Positions 1-5,521 of a stretch of DNA of 8,915 bases are shown one piece after another. A program made the translations under genes and the position numbers. Source of the DNA: Gammaproteobacteria bacterium (GTDB lineage: Bacteria > Pseudomonadota > Gammaproteobacteria > PS1 > Pseudothioglobaceae); the NCBI GenBank assembly GCA_003489145.1, contig DNJI01000068.1, positions 1 through 8,915 on the forward strand, given 5' to 3'. The notes beneath the pieces were generated by a model. That model saw only the letters and a program-made list of their open reading frames with translations. It was not told where the DNA came from and did not search any database. Within the stretch, counting starts at the first letter, position 1, and each line of letters begins with the position of its first letter.

Positions 1-230
1 GCTACTTTAGAAGCCTTAATCTGGATAGATGCACCTGTCTGTGGGTTACGACCTGTGCGTGCTGCACGATCTCTAACAACAAAAGAGCCAAAGCCTGTTA
101 ACTGTACGCCATCACCACTCGCCATAGCGCCAGTAATTGCATCGGTTGTTGCGTTAAGTGCGCGTCCTGCATCTGCTTTAGAAAGGTTTGCTGCTGATGC
201 GATTGCATCGATTAATTCTGATTTGTTCAT
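1..230 (-). CDS. HU-family nucleoid-associated DNA-binding protein, 3' end cut off by window edge
   Basis: Seventy-six complete codons are visible, starting at ATG 230-228 with the N-terminus MNKSELIDAIA; the family is about 90 residues, so roughly the last 14 are outside the window. The GFGSF turn (about residues 46-50) and the arm motif RNPQTG (about 61-66), which inserts into the DNA minor groove, identify a bacterial HU/IHF-type histone-like protein. HU acts as a dimer that bends and compacts chromosomal DNA without strong sequence preference. The start is fixed by the purine-rich Shine-Dalgarno AGGAGAAGAA directly upstream. The RNPQTG arm and the N-terminus fit HU better than IHF, but alpha and beta paralogues cannot be separated here, so no symbol is given. 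It has its own strong promoter and need not depend on smpB. Confidence 0.93.
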   Translation of the reverse strand, partial: MNKSELIDAIASAANLSKADAGRALNATTDAITGAMASGDGVQLTGFGSFVVRDRAARTGRNPQTGASIQIKASKV

Positions 231-349
231 TTCTTCTCCTCGAAAGTTTATTAAAAATACTAAATGCTAAAGGTTCGTTGTACAAGGAGGTAAGAGAATG
301 AAAAACATACTTATCATAAACTACTAACCCCCAACATCTAGCCAACTCA

Positions 350-378
350 ATTATAAGGAAATATTTGAGCAATATCAA
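350..378 (-). promoter_or_regulatory. Sigma-70 promoter for the HU gene
   Basis: On the minus strand, TTGATA (373-378) lies 17 bp from a perfect TATAAT (350-355). Transcription would start near 343, giving a leader of about 110 bases before the HU start codon. A run of nine T on the same strand (389-397) lies just upstream of the -35 box; it could help terminate smpB transcripts, but no clear stem precedes it. The -35 box sits in TTGATATTGCTCAA, which loosely resembles an FNR-type box (TTGAT-N4-ATCAA) with one mismatch. The rest of the 231-403 intergenic stretch holds only the leader. Confidence 0.75.
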
Positions 379-403
379 CAAATTGCGGAAAAAAAAACCA
401 ACC

Positions 404-889
404 TCACTTATTGTTTTCTTTCATGGCTCTTTGCTTGTCTCTCTGCCAGTCTTTTGCTTTAATATCTTGACGCTTATCATGGTCTTTTTTTCCTTTAGCT
501 ACGCCAATTTCAAGCTTGACCCTGCCTCTTACCCAATATAATTTAAGTGGCACAACGGTCGCACCTTTTTGGTTAATTTTGTCTTTAATTCGATTAATTT
601 CTAAGCGGTTCAGCAATAACTTTCTCGTGCGAGTCGGATCGGGATTGACATGTGTCGATGCATTCGCCATTGGAGAGATATGTGCGCCGAATAAAAACAG
701 CTCATTATTTTTTAAAATAACATAACCTTCTTTGATTTGTACTTTGTTATCACGCAGGCTTTTAACTTCCCATCCTTCTAAAGATAGCCCTGCTTCGAGG
801 CTTTGTTCGATAAAATAGTCGTGTCGTGCTTTTTTATTAACGACTATCGTATTTGAACTTGATTTAGATTTTTTGGATTTTTTACCCAT
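404..889 (-). CDS. smpB: SsrA-binding protein SmpB
   Basis: A 161-residue protein of the usual family length. SmpB binds tmRNA and brings it to ribosomes stalled on broken mRNAs, so that the nascent peptide is tagged for degradation and the ribosome is freed. Visible hallmarks are the lysine-rich N-terminus, the ARHDYFIEQSLEAGLSL block and GWEVKSLR at about residues 21-46, the HxNPDPTRTRKLLL segment near 80-93, and the C-terminal tail with DKR (138-140) and DWQRDKQRAMK (147-157), which enters the mRNA channel in known structures. The start is ATG 889-887; the upstream GGTAA is only a weak Shine-Dalgarno. It is divergent from ratA with just 24 bp between the start codons, so at least one promoter must reach into the neighbouring coding region. 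smpB next to ratA is a known gammaproteobacterial arrangement. Confidence 0.97.
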   Translation of the reverse strand: MGKKSKKSKSSSNTIVVNKKARHDYFIEQSLEAGLSLEGWEVKSLRDNKVQIKEGYVILKNNELFLFGAHISPMANASTHVNPDPTRTRKLLLNRLEINRIKDKINQKGATVVPLKLYWVRGRVKLEIGVAKGKKDHDKRQDIKAKDWQRDKQRAMKENNK

Positions 890-913
890 AATAGTTACCG
901 ACTGATATTACCC

Positions 914-1345
914 ATGCATCATATTTCTAAAAGTGCGATTGTGCCCTATTCTTGTGAACAAATGTACCAACTGGTTAATCAGGTTAATAACTATCCTGAA
1001 TTTCTCAACTGGTGTTCATCTGCCTCCATTTTAAATCAAACTGATGGTGAGATTACCGCTTCGGTGAGTATTAAAAAAAGCGTTTTTAATCAAACTTTTA
1101 CCACGATTAACACGCTCACAACTAACCAGCGTATTGATATGCAACTCAAAGACGGACCTTTTAATCATCTTAGTGGTGCTTGGATATTTACTGCATTGAG
1201 TGACAAGGCTTGCAAAGTCGAGCTTGAATTAGAGTTTAACTTCTCTTCTAAGGTTGTTGATGTGGCTATTGCCCCTATTTTTACCTCTATTGCCAACTCT
1301 CAACTTGATGCATTTGTCACTCGTGCAAAACAAATTTATGGCTAG
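914..1345 (+). CDS. ratA: RatA / COQ10-like START-domain protein
   Basis: A 143-residue protein matching the RatA (YfjG) family across its whole length. It shows the conserved N-terminal VPYSCEQMYQLVNQV, NNYPEFLNWC (residues 25-34), FTTINTL (62-68), the KDGPFNHLSGAW block (79-90) and a C-terminal DAFVTRAKQIYG. This is a START/SRPBCC fold with a hydrophobic cavity. Family members have been described in two ways: as a toxin that blocks 70S ribosome assembly in E. coli, and, by homology to mitochondrial COQ10, as a ubiquinone-binding respiratory protein. The sequence cannot decide between these. No RatB antitoxin-like gene follows; the next gene is a pseudouridine synthase overlapping by 8 bp. 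CATAAT at 887-892 could serve as the -10 box, but the matching -35 is poor. Confidence 0.9.
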   Translation: MHHISKSAIVPYSCEQMYQLVNQVNNYPEFLNWCSSASILNQTDGEITASVSIKKSVFNQTFTTINTLTTNQRIDMQLKDGPFNHLSGAWIFTALSDKACKVELELEFNFSSKVVDVAIAPIFTSIANSQLDAFVTRAKQIYG

Positions 1346-1871
1346 TAATATTGTCCTGTTTAACAAACCGTTCGGTGTATTGTGTCAATTTAGTGGTGAA
1401 GATAAAAACTTATCTAACTATATTGACATTAAAAACATCTACCCTGCAGGACGACTAGACAAAGATTCAGAAGGCTTAGTCATTCTTACCGATGATGGAA
1501 AGCTACAACATCAAATTTCACACCCAAAATTTGATAAAGAAAAAACCTATATTGTTCAAGTTGATGGTCAGATAAGTACAGAGGCGATTGATCAGTTGTG
1601 TCGTGGTGTGACACTCAAAGACGGCCTGACTAAACCCGCTAAAGCTTTAATCATCGACAAGCCTAGCTGGATTTGGGACAGAACCCCGCCAATACGGATA
1701 AGAAAGGACATTCCCACTTCTTGGATTGAGTTAAAAATCACCGAAGGCAAAAACCGACAAGTTCGGCGCATGACGGCGCATGTTGGCTTTCCAACACTCA
1801 GGCTTATACGTGCCCAGATTGGCGATTGGAAACTCAATAATATCAGTCTTGGAAAGTATGAACACCTTTGA
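1338..1871 (+). CDS. rluE: RluE-like 23S rRNA pseudouridine synthase
   Basis: A protein of 177 residues when started at ATG 1338, which gives the family-typical N-terminus MASNIVLFNKPFGVLCQF. An earlier in-frame ATG at 1254 lies deep inside ratA and would add unrelated residues. The RsuA/RluB/E/F family signature AGRLDKDSEGL (about residues 37-47) holds the catalytic Asp41. The C-terminal part with PPIRIRKDIPTSW and EGKNRQVRRMTAHVGFPTLR is closest to E. coli RluE, which makes pseudouridine 2457 in 23S rRNA; the site used here is inferred from that resemblance. It has no N-terminal S4 domain, as expected for RluE. The start overlaps the end of ratA by 8 bp with no good Shine-Dalgarno, so translational coupling is likely. 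Its own end overlaps the DUF455 gene by 14 bp. Confidence 0.9.
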   Translation: MASNIVLFNKPFGVLCQFSGEDKNLSNYIDIKNIYPAGRLDKDSEGLVILTDDGKLQHQISHPKFDKEKTYIVQVDGQISTEAIDQLCRGVTLKDGLTKPAKALIIDKPSWIWDRTPPIRIRKDIPTSWIELKITEGKNRQVRRMTAHVGFPTLRLIRAQIGDWKLNNISLGKYEHL

Positions 1872-2646
1872 ATTGGCCTTTGATGCGTTAATGTGTCATG
1901 ACACCCTTGATAAAATTAAATTGGTTAATCAGCTTCATACGTTAAAAGAGCAGTTGGCACTTAACTATCAAAGCGAATATCTGATTTCTCCCGTTAAAAA
2001 CCCAGGTAGACCGGTAAAACCAAACTTAGTCAGGTTTCAATCTATCCCCAAAAGGGATAAGTCTGATCTTGGCTTTATTAAAACCATTCATGCTATTTGT
2101 CATATTGAGTTTAATGCTATTAATTTAGCATTGGATGCTGTGTATCGATTTCAACACATGCCTGATACATTCTACCAAGACTGGATTCAAGTCGCTTTTG
2201 AAGAATCACAACACTTTCAATTGCTGAATAACTACCTTGTTGAACTGGGTTATCAATATGGTGATTTTGATGCGCATAATGGCCTATGGAAAATGACTCA
2301 TGAAACTGATTATGATGTACTTGCTAGAATGGCGCTGGTGCCTCGCGTACTAGAAGCCAGAGGCCTAGATGCGACACCAAAAATTCAAAAGCGTTTCAAA
2401 CACTCTAAATTTGAAAAAATGGTGGATATTCTACAGGTGATTTTTAATGATGAAATTGGTCATGTAAAAATTGGCAATACTTGGTTCCACAGCCTTTGCC
2501 AACAAAGGAATTTAGACCCAATACAAGCCTTTGATCAATTAATACAAAAACACATTGGCGAATCTTTACGTGGTCCGTTTAACATTGAAGCCAGAAAATT
2601 AGCCAATTTTTCCAAAAAAGAACTGGATTATCTGCAGGCTTTATAA
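1858..2646 (+). CDS. DUF455 family ferritin-like (putative di-iron) protein
   Basis: A 262-residue protein recognised as DUF455 from its length and conserved blocks: NPGRPVKPNLV (about 48-58), HAICHIEFNAINLALDAVYRF (78-98), DWIQVAFEESQHFQLL (108-123), YGDFDAHNGLW (134-144), VPRVLEARGLDATP (161-174) and NDEIGHVKIG (197-206). The pattern Glu84, Glu115/116, His119, Glu166, Glu199 and His202 fits the carboxylate/histidine ligands of a di-iron four-helix bundle, as in ferritins and the tRNA hydroxylase MiaE; assignment of ligands is by eye. The cellular reaction of DUF455 proteins is not known to me. The start at ATG 1858 matches the family N-terminus and follows GGAAAG; it overlaps the end of rluE by 14 bp, so the two are probably translated together. 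There is no signal peptide, so it should be cytoplasmic. Confidence 0.88.
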   Translation: MNTFELAFDALMCHDTLDKIKLVNQLHTLKEQLALNYQSEYLISPVKNPGRPVKPNLVRFQSIPKRDKSDLGFIKTIHAICHIEFNAINLALDAVYRFQHMPDTFYQDWIQVAFEESQHFQLLNNYLVELGYQYGDFDAHNGLWKMTHETDYDVLARMALVPRVLEARGLDATPKIQKRFKHSKFEKMVDILQVIFNDEIGHVKIGNTWFHSLCQQRNLDPIQAFDQLIQKHIGESLRGPFNIEARKLANFSKKELDYLQAL

Positions 2647-2648
2647 TA

Positions 2649-3533
2649 TTATTTTAATCCAACCAACCAAGTGTCAATGGTGTCAGTTAACACCTGTACA
2701 GTACCATTTTCTTTGTAATAATGGTCAGCACCTTTAATAACTTTTTGTGCATTTTGCTTATTGCCAGAAACATCCATTAACACTTTTCTAGATTCTGATA
2801 AACGAACAACACCTGGAAAATCTTTTTCACCATAGACATCCAATACTGGTTTCAGCATAATATCTAACGGGAAGCGCTTAATGACTTTTTGCTTGTAATC
2901 CGTTGCACCCATGCCAATACCCACATAGGCACTAACCTTATCATCGCCATATTTATCAAAATAACTCATTGACATATGCGCACCACAACCATGAGAAACC
3001 AAAACAATATTATCAACACCGCGTTGTTTATAAAAATCAATGGCCGCTTCAATACGCTCATGTGCATAAGGGAATATAGGCACATAATCATAATAAGTTG
3101 CATTTTTATCTAACACTGGCATTTGTACTGAAAGCGTATGCCAACCTTTTTCTGCCAAACCAACCCTAAGCGGTTTGATTGTATTTGACCAATTCGCATG
3201 ATAACCACGAGAATGCAGGATAATAACGCCACCTTTAGGGGTGTCGGTATCTGGCTCCATATAGATACTAAAAACTTCTTTATCTTCTGCGAGTGGAAGG
3301 TATTCAACATCACCATCCATCACCGCTTCTTCGATTTCTCCTATCATGCGTGTTTCACGCTCAAAGTCTGGTTTATCATTGGTAAACTGATTAAAAGTTT
3401 TCTGCAATACAGAGGGATCAAAATCTCCAATTTTTGACAAACTTGGAAACTTAGGAATGTCATCCAGACTAAATAAAGCAAAACTTGCATGTGATAACAT
3501 TAATACTAATGTTAATAATATTTTATTCAACAT
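2649..3533 (-). CDS. Exported DUF3530-like alpha/beta-hydrolase-fold protein, nucleophile serine apparently lost
   Basis: A 294-residue protein with a signal peptide at residues 1-19 (MLNKILLTLVLMLSHASFA), so probably periplasmic. The segment GGVIILHSRGYHANWSNTI (101-119) followed by GWHTLSVQMP (130-139) resembles the start of DUF3530 proteins, an alpha/beta-hydrolase-like family of unknown function. The nucleophile elbow reads LVSHGCGA (178-185), where a typical hydrolase has GHSxGA: glycine and serine have swapped places, leaving Gly182 at the nucleophile position. Candidates for the other triad members remain at Asp238 (YGEKD) and His271 (GADHYY). Cys183 follows the elbow. It may be a non-catalytic member or use another residue. 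The gene starts 11 bp inside the end of the Sel1 gene, preceded by GAGAGAAAT, and is the last gene of its operon. Its stop faces the DUF455 stop across 2 bp, with no terminator between. Confidence 0.75.
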   Translation of the reverse strand: MLNKILLTLVLMLSHASFALFSLDDIPKFPSLSKIGDFDPSVLQKTFNQFTNDKPDFERETRMIGEIEEAVMDGDVEYLPLAEDKEVFSIYMEPDTDTPKGGVIILHSRGYHANWSNTIKPLRVGLAEKGWHTLSVQMPVLDKNATYYDYVPIFPYAHERIEAAIDFYKQRGVDNIVLVSHGCGAHMSMSYFDKYGDDKVSAYVGIGMGATDYKQKVIKRFPLDIMLKPVLDVYGEKDFPGVVRLSESRKVLMDVSGNKQNAQKVIKGADHYYKENGTVQVLTDTIDTWLVGLK

Positions 3534-4065
3534 ATTTCTCTCTCAATTTTTCTAAAGCAAGTTTCGCTTCAGGGTGATTATTATTACTGGCTCTGTTGAA
3601 CCAATAGTAGGCTTGTTTAATATCGCCTTGATCTAAAAACAACGAAGCTAGATTAAATTGCGCATATTCATCTTCTTGCTTGGCAGCACTTAACCACCAA
3701 TCATACGCCTTTTGCGTATCCTTCTCAACACCTCTACCTTCATAATAAAGCATTGCCAACTCACTTTGAGCGTAAGGCAAACCTTGTTTAGCGGCTTTAT
3801 TAAACCAAGAAAAGGCAGTTTTTTCATTTTTTTCTGCACCTAAGGCATGCAAATAACTCAAGCCAATATTATTCTGCGCAGCAGCATGATCAGCATTTGC
3901 AGCTTTTAACATCCATTTAAAAGCGTCAATATTACGCCCACGCTGGGAGTAATCATAACCGATTTGATACCAAGTATCAGCCGGATCACCAGCAACAACG
4001 GTTAAATTTAAGGCAAAAAAAAGGGACGCTATTAACGCCCCTCTTTTTAAACTAATGGTCAACAA
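3523..4065 (-). CDS. Exported Sel1-repeat (TPR-like) protein with apparent TTG start
   Basis: Up to 180 residues. After a signal peptide (charged KR at 7-8, hydrophobic 10-24, likely cleavage after VVA at 25) come about four Sel1-like repeats: roughly 30-62, 63-97, 98-133 and 134-168, with the recurring pattern AxxxLGxxYxxGxGxxxDxxKAxxWxxKAAxQ. Such alpha-solenoids are protein-interaction scaffolds; no enzymatic residues are seen. The start is uncertain. No ATG precedes the signal peptide; TTG at 4065 and TTG at 4062 are the candidates, without a Shine-Dalgarno. The first ATG (codon 52) would remove the signal peptide and first repeat. The TTG directly follows the TAG of the preceding rhodanese in the same reading frame, suggesting re-initiation or readthrough. 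Codons 8-17 coincide with a terminator-like hairpin. The 3' end overlaps the DUF3530-like gene by 11 bp. Confidence 0.78.
   Translation of the reverse strand: MLTISLKRGALIASLFFALNLTVVAGDPADTWYQIGYDYSQRGRNIDAFKWMLKAANADHAAAQNNIGLSYLHALGAEKNEKTAFSWFNKAAKQGLPYAQSELAMLYYEGRGVEKDTQKAYDWWLSAAKQEDEYAQFNLASLFLDQGDIKQAYYWFNRASNNNHPEAKLALEKLREKYVE
4015..4042 (-). terminator. Intrinsic terminator or attenuator inside the Sel1 signal-peptide codons
   Basis: On the minus strand AGGGGCG (4042-4036) can pair with CGTCCCT (4028-4022), a 7-bp stem with one G-U pair and a 7-base loop, followed directly by seven more T (4021-4015). The hairpin begins 23 bases after the TAG of the downstream rhodanese, where a terminator for that gene would be expected. 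It also encodes part of the Sel1 protein's hydrophobic signal segment. The wobble pair becomes an A-C mismatch on the plus strand, so it is oriented for the minus-strand transcript. Translation from the TTG just upstream would keep it from folding, so termination could depend on coupling. Confidence 0.65.
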
Positions 4066-4752
4066 CTATTTAGTTGTTAAGCCCAACAATTTCCAATCAT
4101 TCATACCACCGCGGTAGTATTTGATCTTGCTTTGTGGGTAACCCATCGTTAACAATGCTCTAATTGAAGCTGGAGACTGACCACACCATGCGCCATTACA
4201 GAACAAGTATAAAGTCTTAGCGTCGTCGTAATCTAATACACCATCAAGATCTTTAACACCAAATGTTTCAACCATCAACTCAACAACAGCCATAGGGTCT
4301 TTAGCTAACGCCTTAGAATTAAGCTTTGTAAATGGAACGTTTACTGCGTGTGGGATTGTACCTTTCTTAACCCAACCCGGTGTACGTGCATCAACAACCA
4401 ATACTGAAGTGTCGCCATTCGCAGAATCACGTGCTGCATGAATCACATCTAACTCAGTTACTGTTTCAACTGCTGCTGGTGCAAATGGTTCAGTTGGCTG
4501 AATACAGAATGGTGGACAAGGACGTGAAGTCTTTGCAAATGCCGGATCAACTAAGTTGCCGTTATCTGCATTACGAGAAATACCCGCAACTTCCAACACA
4601 CCTTTAACGATACCAACTGGCTTACTAGCTTTTTTAACTGGTGCTGGCGCAGAAGAACCGTTGTTCCAATTGTGACTTGCTGGTAAAAAATCAGCTGTCA
4701 CGCCTAAAGCAAATGTCGAAGCAATTGCCACTACTAATAATTTAGTTTTCAT
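4066..4752 (-). CDS. Exported rhodanese-domain protein, downstream copy (A)
   Basis: A 228-residue protein with a signal peptide (residues 1-20, MKTKLLVVAIASTFALGVTA), so probably periplasmic. A linker rich in Asn, Ser, Ala, Pro and Lys (about 21-43) is absent from the neighbouring copy. The rhodanese domain covers about 96-225: VLVVDARTPGWVKKGTIPHAVNVPF (118-141), the active-site loop CNGAWCG (185-191) and the terminal YYRGGMNDWKLLGL. Rhodaneses carry sulfane sulfur on the loop cysteine, here Cys185, and pass it to thiols or cyanide. A second loop cysteine (Cys190) and an upstream CPPFC pair (Cys79, Cys83) could allow disulfide or persulfide relay. The donor and acceptor cannot be read from the sequence. 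ATG 4752 is preceded by AGGAG with 6-base spacing. It follows copy B behind a strong hairpin and is itself followed in frame by the Sel1 gene. Confidence 0.9.
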   Translation of the reverse strand: MKTKLLVVAIASTFALGVTADFLPASHNWNNGSSAPAPVKKASKPVGIVKGVLEVAGISRNADNGNLVDPAFAKTSRPCPPFCIQPTEPFAPAAVETVTELDVIHAARDSANGDTSVLVVDARTPGWVKKGTIPHAVNVPFTKLNSKALAKDPMAVVELMVETFGVKDLDGVLDYDDAKTLYLFCNGAWCGQSPASIRALLTMGYPQSKIKYYRGGMNDWKLLGLTTK

Positions 4753-4769
4753 AATAATCTCCTAAAGTT

Positions 4770-4800
4770 AAAAAAGGTGCTTAAAGTAAGCACCTTTTTA
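4770..4800 (-). terminator. Strong intrinsic terminator hairpin between the two rhodanese genes
   Basis: AAAAAGGTGCTTA and TAAGCACCTTTTT form a perfect 13-bp stem (4771-4783 with 4787-4799) around a 3-base loop, with T-rich sequence on both strands. It starts a few bases after the stop of copy B and ends 7 bases before the AGGAG Shine-Dalgarno of copy A. There is no room for a convincing separate promoter for copy A, so its mRNA probably arises by readthrough; the hairpin may also protect the 3' end of the upstream message. Confidence 0.85.
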
Positions 4801-4806
4801 AATCAA

Positions 4807-5433
4807 TTATTTAGTTGTTAAACCTAAAGATTTCCAAGCGTTCATACCACCACGGTAGTACTTAATCTTGTTTTCAGGGTAACCCATCGTCAACAATGCT
4901 CTAATTGAAGCTGGAGACTGTCCACACCATGAACCATTACAGAACAAGTATAAAGTCTTAGCACCGTCGTAATCTAATACACCGTCAAGATCTTTAACAC
5001 CAAATGTTTCAACCATCAACTCAACAACAGCCATAGGATCTTTGGCTAACGCCTTAGAATTAAGCTTTGTAAATGGAACGTTTACTGCGTGTGGGATTGT
5101 ACCTTTCTTAACCCAACCCGGTGTACGCGCATCAACAACCAATACTGAAGTGTCGCCACCAGCAGAATCACGTGCTGCATGAATTACGTCTAGTTCAGTT
5201 ACTGTATCAACTGATGCAGGCGTGAACGGTGCTGTTGGTTGAATACAGAATGGTGGACAAGGACGTGATGTCTTTGCAAATGCTGGATCAATTAAGTTAG
5301 CGTTATCTTGGTTACGTGAAATACCCGCAACGTCCATAACACCTTTAACGATACCAACTGGCTTAGCTGTTACAGCCGTTGATGCTAATAATGCTACTGA
5401 TGCAGCACTTACTACTAATGTTTGAAGTTTCAT
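4807..5433 (-). CDS. Exported rhodanese-domain protein, upstream copy (B)
   Basis: A 208-residue protein started at ATG 5433, giving a clean signal peptide MKLQTLVVSAASVALLASTAVTA with cleavage likely after residue 23. An earlier ATG at 5466 would add eleven residues that are polar and charged (KEER) and would place the AGGAG site inside the gene. The mature part begins directly with KPVGIVKGV, without the linker of copy A. The CPPFC pair is at Cys59/Cys63, the DARTPGW segment at 101-107, and the active loop CNGSWCG at 165-171, with Cys165 as the expected sulfur-carrying residue. It is inferred to be a periplasmic sulfurtransferase like its neighbour. It lies second in the operon, 88 bp after the small cysteine protein gene, and is followed by a strong terminator, so it is probably expressed more than copy A. 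Confidence 0.9.
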   Translation of the reverse strand: MKLQTLVVSAASVALLASTAVTAKPVGIVKGVMDVAGISRNQDNANLIDPAFAKTSRPCPPFCIQPTAPFTPASVDTVTELDVIHAARDSAGGDTSVLVVDARTPGWVKKGTIPHAVNVPFTKLNSKALAKDPMAVVELMVETFGVKDLDGVLDYDGAKTLYLFCNGSWCGQSPASIRALLTMGYPENKIKYYRGGMNAWKSLGLTTK

Positions 5434-5439
5434 ACTTCT

Positions 5440-5444
5440 CTCCT
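5440..5444 (-). promoter_or_regulatory. Shine-Dalgarno deciding the start of rhodanese copy B
   Basis: AGGAG lies 6 bases before ATG 5433-5431. The same motif and spacing occur before copy A (4759-4763) and before the small-protein gene (5744-5748), which supports the choice of all three starts. Confidence 0.85.
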
Positions 5445-5452
5445 CTTTATAT

Positions 5453-5475
5453 AAAAAATAACTCATTATTGAGCT
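5453..5475 (-). terminator. Weak terminator-like hairpin upstream of rhodanese copy B
   Basis: On the minus strand AGCTCA and TGAGTT (5475-5470 with 5465-5460) can form a 6-bp stem with one G-U pair and the loop ATAA. After AT comes a run of six T (5458-5453). It lies between the small-protein gene and copy B, 8 bases before the latter's Shine-Dalgarno. The stem is short and AT-rich, so partial termination at most is expected; it could equally be chance in an AT-rich leader. Confidence 0.35.
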
Positions 5476-5521
5476 TTATTGTTAACTCCCCCAAGAAGCG
5501 GAACTAAGAATTCTTTGTTTG

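Larger units (their letters stand above)
4066..5433 (-). repeat. Tandem direct duplication of a rhodanese gene
   Basis: The two genes 4066-4752 and 4807-5433 align without gaps from KPVGIVKGV to the shared end LGLTTK. About 17 of 185 residues differ by eye. The block 4304-4386 equals 5045-5127 over 83 bp with no mismatch, even at synonymous sites. Similarity also runs past the stop codons (TAGTTG...TTTAAAAAG against TAATTGATTTAAAAAG), so the 3' region leading into the terminator was probably part of the duplicated unit. The signal peptides and the 22-residue linker differ. Confidence 0.9.

Noticed and set aside
55..270. Open frame on the plus strand opposite the HU gene
   Set aside because: It is an antisense reading of a clearly recognised HU gene and has no ribosome-binding site or family resemblance.
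1254..1337. Upstream ATG for the pseudouridine synthase
   Set aside because: The added residues are the ratA coding sequence read in another frame and do not resemble the RluE N-terminus.
914..1871. RatA-RatB toxin-antitoxin pair
   Set aside because: The gene after ratA is a pseudouridine synthase, not a RatB-like ubiquitin-fold protein, so no toxin-antitoxin operon is supported.
4066..5433. Insertion sequence or other mobile element as the cause of the tandem rhodaneses
   Set aside because: No transposase, terminal inverted repeats or target duplications are visible; simple tandem duplication explains the pair.
5431..5466. Longer form of rhodanese copy B starting at ATG 5466
   Set aside because: It would add eleven charged and polar residues before a normal signal peptide and place the AGGAG site inside the gene.
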